64,000 nt of DNA from Symbiodinium kawagutii (lineage: Eukaryota; Sar; Dinophyceae; Suessiales; Symbiodiniaceae): the NCBI GenBank assembly GCA_009767595.1, contig VSDK01017349.1, forward strand, positions 131,276 to 195,275, given 5' to 3'. The notes beneath the pieces are model-generated. The model had not been told where the DNA came from and ran no database searches. It was given only the letters and a program-made list of their open reading frames with translations. The position numbers were made by a program, and so were the translations under genes. Numbering within the stretch: position 1 is the stretch's first letter; each line of letters starts with the position of its first letter. This document shows positions 1 to 50,900 of the stretch, in pieces.

Positions 1-842
1 CTGCTTATCTTTTTCTCCGTTTATCAGTTTTCTTGGTTTTACTCTTTTCTTAGCTTTGCGGCTTTTCTGTTTCTCAGTCCAGATGATGGCCACCACCACC
101 AACAATAGCAACAACAACCACAACAACAACACCAACAATATCAACAACAACATCAGCGATATACACAGCATCAACAGAGAGTTGCGCCTTTCGGGGGAGG
201 CGCTGCGCCGTCCTCCCCAACCCGCCTCCAGCCAAACTAACTTGAACAGCGGACAACCAACAACCAATCGCCACAGCCACCACCATAAACTGGAACGGCA
301 AGACCAAGAACGACCAAGCCCTGTTAATGTGAGCAAGGTGCTCTACCTGCCCCTGTCGGTCCTTGGAAGATTCCAAACAAACACATGTTGCAAAGAACCG
401 CCTTGGGGGGGAAGTTCCAGAGTGAAACAATCATTTGACCATGAGAGATGTCAGCCCAGAATGCTCTAGAATGTTGCGAACATCATGCGAAATGAGATGT
501 CACTCCCAGAATTCTGCAAACACCCAACAAGAATGAGGCACCACCTGCAGAATGCTGCAGAATGCTGCAAACACAGTGCGAAATGAGTGGTGTCAGCTCT
601 AGAATGCTGGAAAGAAATCGTCAAATCAGATGCCACCTCCACATTGCTGCAACTATCAGTGGGAAACAAAGCCTGCAATCAAAAAAACCATCCTCAAAGA
701 TGAAGAGAAACAATCCCAGACAAGTTCCCATCCATTCCGTACTGCCTGGCACACTTTATTTGTGGCCACTGGGAACCAGGATCCCAGACTTAGGGAGCCA
801 GTGTAGAATAGGATGACACTTGCAGCATTTTTCTGCTCCCAG
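1..842. other. intron of ftsH type A, low-complexity
   Basis: Holds an AAC-rich stretch at 100-170 and a degenerate array of CAGAATGCTGCAAACA-like units at about 440-640. No exon of the AAA+ part of ftsH type A is seen, so its earlier exons lie before the window. Confidence 0.5.
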
Positions 843-9320
<8,478 letters not shown>

Positions 9321-9842
9321 ATAAAACATATGTTATTACATACACAATACCATATGTGTATATATGTTTATAGATAGATACACATAGATGTGTGTACAGG
9401 CATATATAGATGTGTTTGTTTTTGTGTATATATATATATATTTAAATATTTAAAAGCACAAGTGGTCGATACACATAAATGTGCATGTGTGCGAGACCAC
9501 AGACTGACGCCGAGTTGCTGAATGTGTATACGAATGGAAAAGGGCCCTACCTATACACGCATAGCTCTCCAAAGTTGATTTTCCAAGGTATCAACTGGTC
9601 ACACTTTGTACTTGGGAAGCATCCAATTTGGATGATCAGTGGCTGATGGCTGATCACTACCCATGTCCGTACAGCTGTGTTGGGCCTGCGATCAATTGTT
9701 GCTGCTGGGCATGCCCAGCTCCCACTGCAGATCCAAGGATCTACGCTACGGTAAATACGGCAATGGACATCACCATGCCGGGCCCGGTGGATTTTCCATT
9801 GCTATGTGAGATTACCATAGGTAACCAAGAACTAAGAGCATT

Positions 9843-9979
9843 GAATCCAAGCGAGAGAAAGCTTCAACATGTCAGCGCAAACTGGAGCAGCCTCTGGATG
9901 GTCACGTGGTACGAGCCATGGCAGGCAAGCTGGTCATGAGCAACTCCAAGATGGCCGTGGCCGCCTACATGGGCGAGAC
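9843..9979 (+). CDS. possible upstream exon of unknown protein
   Basis: A GC-rich open stretch encodes PLDGHVVRAMAGKLVMSNSK and MAVAAYMGE, with a Met at 9918 and possible donors GACGGT or GTGGGT at its end. Codon choice resembles the real exons nearby. It lies between the two FtsH genes. Ending after GA, it would join in phase to the exon at 12991, so it may hold the start of the type B gene. No family is recognised, and the start is not fixed. Confidence 0.35.
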
Positions 9980-10374
9980 GGTGGGTCCTGGGAGCGGAGG
10001 CAACCAATCATGATCAATATAAAGGAGCAGGGAGCATCCCAAGCTGCTGGCATCTCACAGCCCATGCTCAGACACTGATCCCTTAGCCATCAGTAACCAT
10101 CGTTCACCATCCTTATTAATTAACCATCATGAATCAACCATTCTCAGTACCTCCTGGCCATCCAAAATGCAGAGATTCAATTCGAAACCAGGGGGTTGCG
10201 ACATGGGGGACAAGCGACCAGCCACGAATTGACGGAAGGTCGAGACGACTGCAGATGGCACCCTGAATGCCAAGAGCCAGTGCCTGTGCCGTGGCGAAAC
10301 CAAGTTATCGGTTTGAGGTGAAACTGCGACCATAGGAAGGATTGTTGATGATGCTTGATGATACTCAAGAACGG

Positions 10375-10465
10375 TAAAATGATGGTAAGATGATTGTAAG
10401 ATGATGGTAACATGATGCCAAGATGATGGTAACATGATGGTAAAGTGATGGTAAAATGATGATGG
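10375..10465. repeat. tandem TGATGGTAAGA repeats
   Basis: About eight 9-18 bp units of TGATGGTAA-(GA) in a row, between the two FtsH genes. Confidence 0.75.
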
Positions 10466-10469
10466 TTGC

Positions 10470-11468
10470 CTTGTAGATGGACTAAAATGGTGGTTTATGA
10501 TGGCCACTGACGGTCCATCACAAACTTGCAATGATCCAGTTGTTGCTTAAACCAAACAGAAGCAAGAGAACCATGAGATGCTATAAGGGGAACAATTATG
10601 TGCTCACGGTTGGTAGGGCATTGTTTGGAGGGTTGTATTCGCTGATAATGATTTCTTGCCTGCTGAGCACGAGGGAGTGCCCATTAGAGTGGAACGGGAG
10701 CATGATTGGATGGTGTCAAGACGTCCCTGTCACATGGATCACAACACCACCGATTTTGAAGTTGCTGTTGCACTCATAGACGTGCCGAAACTGTCTCAAT
10801 CTTTTGAACTGCACAAAGCTATGCATGTATCACGGCAAAAGCATGCAATATTGCATGCACAATGCAAAAGCATCCAGCAACGTGGTTGGATTGACCTTTT
10901 CCCAATATCGACATCTTTTCGCTTGCGTGTGGACTACGTGATTTTGTGTTGGGAAGTCAAAAGTGTTGAAAGTCCAGTTCTCACCCTGTCCACAGATCAT
11001 TCTTGTTCTTTCCCCTAACTCATTGACTATCCATCATCGTAATTCCTATTGATATCTGATCTCAGCTGTTACCTGCATGTTTGTTAGTTTATATTTTCGC
11101 TTTTTGTTCACGATGACCATGATATGTCTCCCTTCTTTGCATTTCGGAAAACCCAGTTTCGTGGACAGTTCTTGTTGGTCACTCTGCTGGAGAGCTTCAA
11201 TTGGTCTGCAAATTTGCTTTGATCATTGGCTCTCCTGCCCTGCCTTCTGCCTTCACCTTCATCTCCATGCAGTATGCCCACCGTGTTTTGGCGCATTGAT
11301 TGTTCAGATGTCTTGCGAAGTGTTTCTGTTGTTTGTGTCCAAGCTGCATGGGACATATTTATATGCAAACGCATCCAATTTTAGTTGATCTGCTTGCATT
11401 CACGAGCTGTTTTGGCTACAGCCCACCGTCACCTGGCGGTGCAGATTTGACTTTGAATAGCTCCAGGT
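10470..11468. other. intergenic or intronic stretch, open frames only
   Basis: Overlapping + strand frames at 10531-10779 and 10656-11018 are open but show no family likeness or splice sites. They may be upstream parts of the ART-like ORF at 11469. Nothing else is supported. Confidence 0.35.
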
Positions 11469-12110
11469 ATGCCATGCCGTGTTCCAAATTGCCCATACGA
11501 TCATTCCGCGCACCATTGCCTCTGTTGTGACAAGAATGACGTGGACCATTTTTTGTGGGCTTGTCCAAAGCGACATGCACTGAAGCTATACCACAGGACA
11601 TGCACAACGAACGTGCCAACATTGAAGTCACTGGGTGAAATGCTAACTACAATTGACAGCATTTTGATATTTGGACTCGGCGAATCTGCTGGAGGAAACC
11701 TGGGCAGGGGAGTTTACATGACCCACCGCTATGAACATGCCAAGCGTATCGCCCAGGACCGTGCCAGGAAATGTGGCCAGAATTGGGTCGTTATTGAAGC
11801 TGTTGTCAACCTTGGACGTTGCCAAAGCAACTACCATCTCAATGAATTGGACCAGCAAGGGCAGTGGCGCCAATCCTTCGATTCCATATGCAAAAGACAT
11901 GGCCCATGGGCAGGTATTGACCAGGACTTCAGAGAATTCTGCATCAAGAGGCAAAATGTCACTGTGACCCAGGCGTGGTACGAGAATTGTTTCGGCTGCG
12001 AGGTTAGCATCACGAGGCCCTCGTGCCTGTACCACATTGGCACAGTGACGGCTGTTTGTCATTGGTGGTTTAGCACGGCTCTCGTTTGTTGGGTTGGCTG
12101 TCTCTGCTGA
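11469..12110 (+). CDS. ADP-ribosyltransferase-like (PARP/Gig2-type) ORF with Cys/His cluster
   Basis: An uninterrupted 213-codon reading frame from Met to TGA. Residues about 4-40 hold a Cys/His cluster (CPYDHSAHHCLCC, then DVDHFLWACP) that could bind zinc. After it come KLYHRT and GGNLGRGVYMTHRYEHA, then VVIEAVVNLGRC. The order YHxT ... LGRGVY ... hydrophobic strand resembles the first strands of the PARP-type ADP-ribosyltransferase fold, where the His and Tyr bind NAD; it looks most like Gig2-type domains. This is an assignment by motif only. It lacks introns, unlike its neighbours, which may mean a retroposed copy or one long exon. The last 25 residues look less protein-like. It lies in the 3.7-kb gap between the two FtsH genes, on the same strand. 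Confidence 0.5.
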   Translation: MPCRVPNCPYDHSAHHCLCCDKNDVDHFLWACPKRHALKLYHRTCTTNVPTLKSLGEMLTTIDSILIFGLGESAGGNLGRGVYMTHRYEHAKRIAQDRARKCGQNWVVIEAVVNLGRCQSNYHLNELDQQGQWRQSFDSICKRHGPWAGIDQDFREFCIKRQNVTVTQAWYENCFGCEVSITRPSCLYHIGTVTAVCHWWFSTALVCWVGCLC

Positions 12111-12990
12111 GATTGCAGAGATGGAAGCTGCTTGCTTCATCACGATCCTTTTCTTTTGCTTTGCCTTGAATGCATTTGAATGCTATACAAGTCTTGGGAC
12201 TTCACACTGCTGAGCATTGCCTCATGCGCTTTTCTTTGCATCTTCTTGCGTTTCCCAGGCTCTGTCATATTCTTCCTTGCCTCTGGGTATGCGTTCGGTT
12301 GAGCCCACACATGTGACAAAGGCTTGGGGCTAGGTGAAACTTCTGACTCTCGAACGTCGAGATGTCGGAGTTGTACTGGACATGAAACATGTACAGAATG
12401 CTTCGCTCGTGTTAGTCAACCTGGATGTCTTCTAAAGAATAGTGGGAAGGCCCTATTCTGAAATCACCGCAGAACAAATCAAACCACTCCATGCTTTTAT
12501 ACTCTATGTTATTTGCCTTCTGTGGCTTGTCCCATGTGTTTGGAATTTGTATGGACTTGTTTACTGCTTTCTGCAAGGGAGAGAGATGCCACAAGTGCGT
12601 CATCCGGGTGAGTCATCCGGCGAGTGACCAAAAAATGCATTGTAGCTTGAACTGTGTATGGCACTTGTTCATTGAAGAACTTCACATAGATTCCTTTCAA
12701 CAAAGACCAACATCAACCACCATCAACCACCAGCAATCAATGGTTCCTTCTTTCATCAAAAGACCACATCGTCATCGTCAGCACATCCTGCCAGGCCTGG
12801 AGGATAGGCAACCTGCTATCAACCAGGGGTGCTGTCCCCTCCCTCTGGTTCAACCAAAGCTGTGAAAGTCTTGAAATCCCAAGTGGTGATTGATATTCAA
12901 ACTCAATCTTCATCATTTCTTCAGCTTCTGATCCAAGTTCCCTATCTTTACCATTTTCTTAGCATTTCTTTCTTCTGTGGTGGCGCTGAG

Positions 12991-42141
<29,151 letters not shown>

Positions 42142-42381
42142 TCGCTGCCCCGCACCTGGTGATTTATGCTGTGTTTTTGGTGAGGAAAAGAAGCACAGCA
42201 GCTGAAATTTTTGTGTTTTCTCGCTATTTGGCGAAGAGTTGATTCTCATTCATTCCTCACCCATTTTGGGGAGCTGGTTTGCGCACGACTCCCTTTGTTG
42301 GCAGAGGACACTGAGGGACGCTTAGGAAAATGGTGCTTCACTGGCTGGAGGCAGCCCCTGCGAAGCTTTTGCAGCTGAGGT

Positions 42382-42530
42382 CTGAGTCACGCCAAGAACA
42401 TCCAAAAAGACGCAGTTTTCCAACGAGTCGCCCTGCCAGCTATTTAACCGGGTGCTTTATTTCACCGCGTTCGTGGCAGAACGCGACCAGCTCAAGCCGC
42501 CCAAGTTCACGGAAACATGTTTACTATGAA
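42382..42530 (+). pseudogene. coding-like block with one frame break, unknown
   Basis: Two adjoining frames read as one protein piece: SHAKNIQKDAV, then NESPCQLFNRVLYFTAFVAE and RDQLKPPKFTET. The break falls in the run GTTTTCC near 42418. It could be a decayed exon, a tiny unrecognised splice, or a base error. No family is recognised. A stop follows at about 42528. Confidence 0.35.
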
Positions 42531-43383
42531 GAAAACTAAGTCGATGCAGAGCCAAAAATCGATGCAGTTGTGCAGTTCTTGTTTTGACAGCCGGCCCTGG
42601 TGTGCGACCAGCACTGGCTGGTGCGGGGATATAGTGCCCCTGTTGCTCTTGAAACCATCACATATTGGTCAAGGCTGAGCGATTTATTCTGTCTTCATGA
42701 TCATTGAGGGGTCATACCTAAGTTTAAGATGATAATTCTTAACGTGGTTACCAGACATAAATGTTGGATGTTTATTGTCGGACGCATGGAATGAAGCTGA
42801 ACATTGACAGGGTTCCTGGATTTTTGATGAGCTGTCTGGATTTTCGTTTTAGTTGGCCAGCTTGTTAATCAAGCAACTAGCGGAATTTGCTACTGCTTAA
42901 CAATGTGAAAAAAACACATGTTGAACATCACAGACCACTCACCTGACTTTGGATTCTGAATTGGAGCATTCCGGGCTCCCGGAAGTGTTTAAGGAGGCCA
43001 TGCAGATGGATCATAAGAAAGGTAGTTTCCAATCGATGATCGTAAGATGGATGATCATCAGGATGATCATTAGGATGATCATCCCAAAAAAGGCCTCTTG
43101 TAACGGGGTTCTGTGGCTGCTCAACCATTCTCATGTGGTTTGCCATGGTGTGAATGCAGGTCTGAGATGGGGACCGGATGGCGTGGGTGTTTGGTATTCC
43201 GATGAAGTGTTTCAACAGTCGAATTGAAGATGGTTTCAAGCTCTGAGTTGAAATTTTCGAAGCCCCAGGAGCTGTTGTACAGTGAAGTACAGGGATGCTG
43301 TTGCCATGTGGCCACTGGAGAGTTGGATGGCAGTGATGTCAAGCAGTGATGTCAAACAACAGGTATAGACATGTATAGATTGT

Positions 43384-43650
43384 CGCTTCGTCCACAGTCA
43401 AGGCGGTCACTTGGTATCAGCCCTCGCAGCTTCACGCTTCACCATCCCGTGCCCTTCATGACGCTCGTTCCATGGATCGCGCTGGGCACATCGAGAATCA
43501 TGGGGTCCCAGCCTGTCGCGGAACGGCGCATGGAGCGGAAGAATTTCTTTACCGCTGCAGGTGTTCGCCTCGAACATCTGTCGCAGACAGTAGCGCAATA
43601 CCAAAAAATCCGGCTGGTTCCGGTTGCCATGGGCAGCTTCACGATACTTC
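43384..43650 (+). CDS. open coding-like block, unknown
   Basis: A GC-rich reading frame with codon bias like the real exons encodes FTLHHPVPFMTLVPWIALGT, then MERKNFFTAAGVRLEHLSQT. The minus strand is also open here, so direction is uncertain. It sits between the end of ftsH type B and the next recognisable exon at 44862. Function unknown. Confidence 0.3.
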
Positions 43651-44389
43651 ATGGAGTCAATTTTGCCAGTCTCGAATGGTACATTACTATATTTCATCAA
43701 GATTATTATCATGAATGGTCATTATGATTATCATTACATATTATCATGATTGATTATTGTTTTTTACATTTAATTAAAGTTAAGATTTGAATATGTGGTA
43801 ATAGATTGTGATCTGCTAAGTTTTGTGCCTTTCGTTGCCTCCCTGCAACGTGATTGGCAGTTGAGTGGTGAAGCAACACCTCCCCATGGTCAGTTGGTGC
43901 CTGGACTTCAGCTGGAAATCATCAGCTGGGAATAAATCAGTTCCTGCCCGGACGTACCTCAGGCACTGCTTTGCTCCGTAAATCCACACTGAGATGGGTT
44001 GATTAAACCGTCAACAACATTGAACAACTACCATGTTGGTTAGCAGTGCTATCGAACAATTCGAGCATCAATGATCCCTATTCTTACGAACTTGAATAGC
44101 ACTATCCGTATATTCACTGCAGTCAATTAGTGCTATAGAAATTCAAGCACCAATTAGCCCTACCGTTTGACGAAGCAACAATGGTTCTGGTAACCAGATG
44201 CTGGTTCTGAACCATCATTTATTCAAGCTTTTACCAACCAGATGGTTCAAAATGGTTCAGAACCATCATTTATCAACCAAAACCATCATTTATCAACCAA
44301 CAATCTGATAAATGAAGCAACATCTGAACCAACCACTGAGCATTAAGCAACCAGGCTGTTTTCCCTATGAAATTCTTGGAACGGTTATC

Positions 44390-44810
44390 CCCCATGAACG
44401 TTGGTTGGTTAACTGCTTGACCCAACTCGCCAACGGACAGCTGGTGTATCGGTATATCCCCTATGATTGTTGGTTGTTATCTCCTATTATTAAGCATTAA
44501 CCAGCTAGTTAATCATAATAAACCATCATAAGCCGTATCCATATCCATATGGTTGGTATATATCCCCTATAATTGTTAGTTATCATCCCCTATTAGCCAT
44601 TAACCCATGGATACCCAGCAAGTTAATCATAATAAACCACCTATAATGCTGGTATATCTCCTATTATTGTTGGTTATTATCCTTGTTGGTTGTTATCTCC
44701 TATCATAAGCCATAAGACCTACCCATAATTGTTGGTATATCCCCTATATTTGTTGGTTGTTCGTTACCCATTAACCATTAACCAGCTAGTTAATCATACT
44801 AAACCGCCAA
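44390..44810. repeat. tandem array with AACCAGCTAGTTAATCAT
   Basis: Three units of roughly 120-160 bp, each with TTGTTGGTTGTTATCTCCTA and ending AACCAGCTAGTTAATCATAA, just before exon 44862. Confidence 0.7.
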
Positions 44811-44861
44811 CGGTTCGCATTTTCAACCAACGGTTCGGGTTCGGTTCTCCCGGTGCCGCAG

Positions 44862-44945
44862 ATCTGCGCTGACGAGTTGGAGTCCAGGCTCCAGGCGGCG
44901 CTCTGGCGGCACCTGGATCCCAACAAGGAGCGCCGCGTTTCGGAC
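44862..44945 (+). CDS. EF-hand-like exon 1
   Basis: Encodes ICADELESRLQAALWRHLDP and NKERRVSD. With the next exon this forms a helix-loop-helix, DPNKERRVSDDG standing at the calcium loop. Position 12 is Gly, not Glu, so calcium binding is doubtful. The donor GACGGT is of GA type. Confidence 0.65.
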
Positions 44946-47900
44946 GACGGTACCGCCATGGGCCACTGGGTGATGTTTGGTGCTACAAAGGATGTCCTTC
45001 GTCAATGGATTTGATACACATTTTTATTGGATTTTATTAGTCTACTAGTAGTAGATAGTAGTACGTTCTTATTTTTGCTTGGGCACCTTTATGATTTTTG
45101 ATCCTAAGAAAAGATAGACATGTTCCTTGATGTTCCTGCATGTTTATTTTTGACCAAAGCATTGATGTCTGATCTGAAGAATCTCGTATCACGCATGGCA
45201 AGGGCGCTCTGGGTCTGACCAACATTGGGCACTGGGAACGAGCCCTAACAAGATCAGGGGCTGGGCACAGCTTTCATTTTACCAACTGCTATGTCGCTAT
45301 GCTTGGGAATGCTGTGCTTGTGAACCAACTGGCTATCATCGTTGTATTCATTTGTCGATCCTCGCTCAGCTATATTGTTTTGATCCAACTATCGTGGTTA
45401 TGAGTCACTTCCAGCCCTGCAATCAGGTGATGCGGATGGACAGCCTGTCCTGTGTGATGTTCATTGGTGGTCTGCAAGATCTTTGGATGTATCCAGTCAG
45501 CCGCCAATCAACCTTGTAGATGCCTAGTTTGTTCCTGTACTGTTGATCATAGAATCGATATGACCAGGGTTATGACCCAAAGCCATATACTTGATATATT
45601 TCAGATGATTGCTATAGTTATCTTCCAATATTGTCAACCATTAACTATAGCAATGATATGGGACGGTAACCATGACAGCAATTAACTGTTCATTGACTGT
45701 GACTATAAGCGTTTCCTAACCACGGTGGTTGTCAATTGTCGACCATTAACCATGGGACCATGGGATGCCAAGTGTAACCATTGACCGTCAACCATTGACC
45801 ATTATGATATAGTTATTCTTATCCATCATGACCACCATTAACTATGACTATGACTATAACCATTGGTTAACCATGGTCATTGTCAACCATTAACCATGGG
45901 ACCACGACGGAAATAACCATTGGTCGTTTATCCCTGGCACGCCAGGACGGTCACACCGATCTTCTGACCATGACGGTCTTCTTCCACGTGCTGATGGGAG
46001 CCGTCGGAGGGCCGAGCGAGTTCCGCCGGTGATGTGGCGCCTGTTGTGGCCCTGGCCATGTTCGAGGTTTGCCAGCTTGGGTCAGGTTCTTGTAGGGGGT
46101 TGATAATGGGGGTAGCCACAACAATGATATGGGGTGTTTCGGCTCTTAGGGATTTCTGTTCTTCGATGTGGGCCGAAGGGGTCTTAATCCATTTCGAGCC
46201 CCCAATCCTTGGTGCCGGCTGATTTGTGCATGTACAATAATCGTTCATTACTCAATGATGTGCCCATGAAATCGTTGACTCAAGTTGCCATATCATTTTG
46301 GGGTGGATTTGGTGGCACCCGCAGTCCATGGACAGCCCATGTGTGTCAGATTTGCAGGTTCCGACCCTGGAGCGACCCTGCGCACTGAGGTGGATGATGC
46401 GGCGCAAGGGGCAAGTCGCAGTGCTGTCCTGGAGGTTTGAACATGCGCCGGGGCAGTGTGATATTCATCTCCACCTACACACCGCGTAATGTCTCAACCT
46501 ACGCCTAGGGATACCACCTACGCCTAGGGATAAGCCTACCTAGTTGCCTTCGCGTAGCATGGAAAAGATACGTGATGCCGTGATGCCTTGTCCTAGTAGC
46601 TTGAAATCCTGGTAAACCTGCGCGACTTTCCAGCTCAGGGTGGTCGTGCAAGATATCACCAGGAAGCCATTCGGATCAGTTGGATTACAGATTGCTATCA
46701 GTTGCTGGCTATCAGCTCGGCATGGCCTGGTTCTAGCATGCAGCCTGCTATTCAGATGGGCATGACTGGGAAGAACCAACTTCCTTCGATGGTTCACCGG
46801 TCAGAATTGATCCAGTTTGTGTTCTCTGAGAGGTCAGGCAACACACAAATAGCAAGTACCAACCAGCAGAAATCTGGAGAATATCCATTACTGGTTTTTC
46901 TTGTTGAATGAGTAATATGGTTTAATACCGATTGATACTGGCTAACCCATGGTCAATTACATTTCACCAAGCATTAGTTGGTTAACCATCATTTGTCATC
47001 AACCAGAGCTGATCACAACCATCAGTGCCATCAGTGCCATCAGTCATCATTCGTTGTCGTCCACGGCGCAGCGTTAGGAGACCGCAGCATCTCCAAGTAA
47101 ATCCACGGCGAGTGAAGGTGCCGCGAAATGGAGCCGATAGTACTCTAAATTTTGGTCCAGGAATGGTTGATGGAACAGCAACTTGTTGGTGGTTTGATAG
47201 GGAAACCATGGGTTAAAAATGGTTAATAAAAAGGAATAATAAGCAATAGTAATGGTGAAACAGCTAACTGGTTGGTGGTTTCATTGGCGTTTGTTTGTTC
47301 TCCCTCGTAATTGTGACCCAATGGTTGGTTGACAAGCTTTTTAAATAGGGGTTGAAACCACCAACCAGTTTAACGATGAGTTGGTAATAGTAGTAGTTGA
47401 TATCATCCAAAAGTGGTCCAGAACAACGAGTTTGTATTAGTTGATGCATGTTGATAATGAGTTAGTACTAGTTCATAAGTTAGTACTCTGGTTGTTATGA
47501 GTTAGTAGTAGTTGATGCATTGTTCCAAAGTTGATATAATCCAATCGGTCATAACACACATTCCGAATATGATTAGCAAGGGCCAGCTATTGGGACAAGT
47601 TTTAACGGTACAATACTGGTTCATCGCAGATTTGTGATTCTTTGATGGTCGTGAGGAACCAATCACGGGTTAGCTAATGATGGTTGAGCCCTGTTTACTC
47701 ATGCTGCAAAATGGTTTATGTTACGCCTTCAGTAGTGATTGTCCATCAATCGCTAGTAACATGATGGTTCGCAATGACAGTGAATCAATGAGTACACAGT
47801 GAATGGTTAGGCACAACGGCACACCAATTATGGAACAAATGACAGCGAAGACATGCTTTCAGTATTCTTCAAGCCACGCGTGGTTCATTTACGACTCAAA

Positions 47901-50900
47901 TCGTTGAACAATTATTTGTAAGCATTGTTGAACCACCCATATGTTGATTGATTGACAATTGTTGAACCAGTGGTGAAAGACATCTATGCCTATGCAAATG
48001 TAAATCTTGTGATTCCTAGATCACCCCCTATTTCCATGAGAAGCTCAAGTTTTTTTTCGTTCACAGAGTTTTTTTTGATGTTGACAGCTGGATCTCACAT
48101 GACTAGTTGGTTATTGTCAGTCATTAACTCCTACTCCTATTCTTAGCAATTTGAGACCATTCATAGCCACCATTGTTTCCTCCCATTACATTCATAACAT
48201 TGCAGGTTATAGAGCTACAACACACAAATGGGCATTCAAGTCTGAATGGCGAAGTGAAATTTGATTACATATGATTGGTTCCTAGGCTTAGGCTACACCA
48301 GAGGAACGGACATTGAATTCTCAATAGGTTGTCTAATTGCTTATTTACACATAGTTTCATGCACTGCGAGATGACCCACCAACCATGGGGGTATCGGATA
48401 GCAGTCGTGAGGTGGTGGTGATACGACCAATAGCCCCTGATCAATCATGTTACCACCTGGGAAATCGGTAGCAATTGAAGACTGCATTCGTTCAAAACAT
48501 GAAGGGACAGTTGGTGGAGTACCATTGCCAACCAGATTACAACCATTGATTACTAGCAGAGGTTAAGCAAAAACAATATTTTTGACAATTGGGATCATTG
48601 CCCCACCATGACAATCAAGAGCTGCAATTTAAAGAGCCGGAAGTCAACCACAAATAAACAATGGGGTTGGCAACTACACCCATGGATTTCTCAATCATTA
48701 TCGACGGTTGGTTTTGGTTTCCGTTCTTGATTGACGTTCACCCATCATACAGCAGCTTCTACCGTCATAGATATAACCGGACCCATTACCATAATTACCA
48801 AATAGTTGTTTCCAACTGCATGGATGGACATGTCTCACTATTTACCATCAATATGATGATAGTTATTTCTTGATTTCTTGATGGTTTGTAGACATACATG
48901 AATGTGTGCCACGGTTATTGCTACTTACAACGAATTGTGTTCTTCGATAAATGTCATATTGGATGTGATGGCAGTTTACCTTCTAGGGCCTATTTACCAT
49001 CATTGATGTTTGTTGAACCGTGAGTTGCCTTCCAAACCATCATTGTCAACCCATCACCGCCATCACGAACGGTTTAACCAGGTGTTGCACATATTTTAGC
49101 TGTATATTGTACATGTTATATTCAGGGCCCAATATTGACCATTGAGGTCGAATTACCTTCAAACCGTTTCACATTTATGGCACGGTGCCTAACCCATCTA
49201 TATAGAAGTCAAACGATGGTGAACCCATCATTACATTTCATTACCAATGAGACCAAGTTTACGGATGATTATTCACATCGGAACATGGGAGTCGTACAAA
49301 AGGTCCTTGTAAGGAGTTCAGCTTGCCATGACCTTTCATGTCATGAATCAAAGGTTCGCTAAAGTCTTTTTTTTCGAACTCGCTATAAAGATTTTTTTTT
49401 CTCGCGAAAGTTTTTGCGAAAGTTCATTCTGTAGTCTTCTCACAGCCAATGAATGAAGAAAGCAAAACATGAAGTTTATCAGGTCCTGTAAGTTGTCCAG
49501 TGGAATTTCCTAGCTTTTGGTAGCTCTAGTCAGCCGCCAACACATTCCAATGTAATTCGAGCAAAAGCTGATGCACACAATAGCCAGAGTTGGAAACTTG
49601 TTTTTTCCTACGGACTTTTTCTAGAAAAATCAGAGTCATTTCACGAAAGTTTCGCTAAAGTTTCGCGAAAACCATCGTGAAAGATTGGGTTCTTGGTGAG
49701 GAGCCTCCCTCCTAGATATATTATAGTGCACTCTGGTAAACTAACCTGGAATTGAATAATCCACAATTCCTGGCTGGTTTTCCTCTTGCCACTCATTGAT
49801 ATTGATTTGACGCTTTGACTCTGCTGCCAAGTGAAACTTGACGATGCGAGGTGCCAGAAATCGATTCATTAATTAATGTTGATAAACCAACCACTACTAA
49901 CCAGCAGTTACTCCAAACTGGTGAGAAGTGGCAGCAGGGAATGGCCAGACCCAACAGCGCCAGGTGGCAGTCTGGCTCTGCAGTCGATCAACGAAGAGAA
50001 CACTGCGGAGATCGACCGGCAGCAGGTAGCTGGGGGATGGCTTGGATGCTTCGAAAGATACTTGATAGGGAAAATGGATGGTTATATAATGATAAATGGT
50101 TATTGGTTGATGTTTAGTAGTGGTTGACCAATATTGATTAATGGTTGATGTCCAACTTAGAGTGGATAAGCGTGGTATATGTCCTGCATAGATAAATGGT
50201 GTTCTCTTCCATCACCTTTGATGGTTGCACAAATTGTAGATGGTATGAAGTGCTTGTAATTTCGATCAATGATGGCTCTGCTTTGTTCGAAGAAGGTAAC
50301 AACGGTACTTAGTGGTTGTGCAGGGGTGGGCATGGCCACAATGATCAATGGTGGTTCCAATTATGATTTTATATGGTTTACATATGTCAATATGTTTCGT
50401 TGATGATCGCTGGTTTGCGGGGGGTTATCACCAGTTGATGTGGGAATACCACCAGCCGAAACCATTTTTAGTTCATTTGCGTGCCGTTGTATCTACAGTA
50501 CACAATGCTCAAGATACAACGATGTGCGCTACACCCTCCCCACAGACCCACACGCACATGCATGTCTCGCAACATCTATGGGCTAAGTAAATTTTATTCG
50601 TATCAGCATCCGCCAACTTGGTGCAGTTGTGTACCAACCTGAGATTCGCTTGGCAATGTCGCCACCTCGGCGATCCACAAAGGATCAGCCGAATCGATGA
50701 CTCGATGAATCACCGTTTGTGAATTGAAGTTCAGGGCTGAACAAACAACAACTAATTCAACTAATTCAAGTTGAGGGTTTCCAAAAAAAACAGCAACAAC
50801 TCTCCATCCATCACTTTCCCAAACTTCTGGGGTCATCTTGTCTTCCTCTAAACGGTTGCTGGATGGCTGGATCGGTGGAAGATGTCGAAGATGTCGCTTG

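Larger units (their letters stand above)
46436..49963. other. long stretch without supported exon
   Basis: Holds a short inverted repeat at 47266-47370 and a TTTCGCGAAAG-rich block at 49350-49690. Open frames such as 47952-48146 and 48661-48873 show no likeness or splice sites. Confidence 0.4.
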
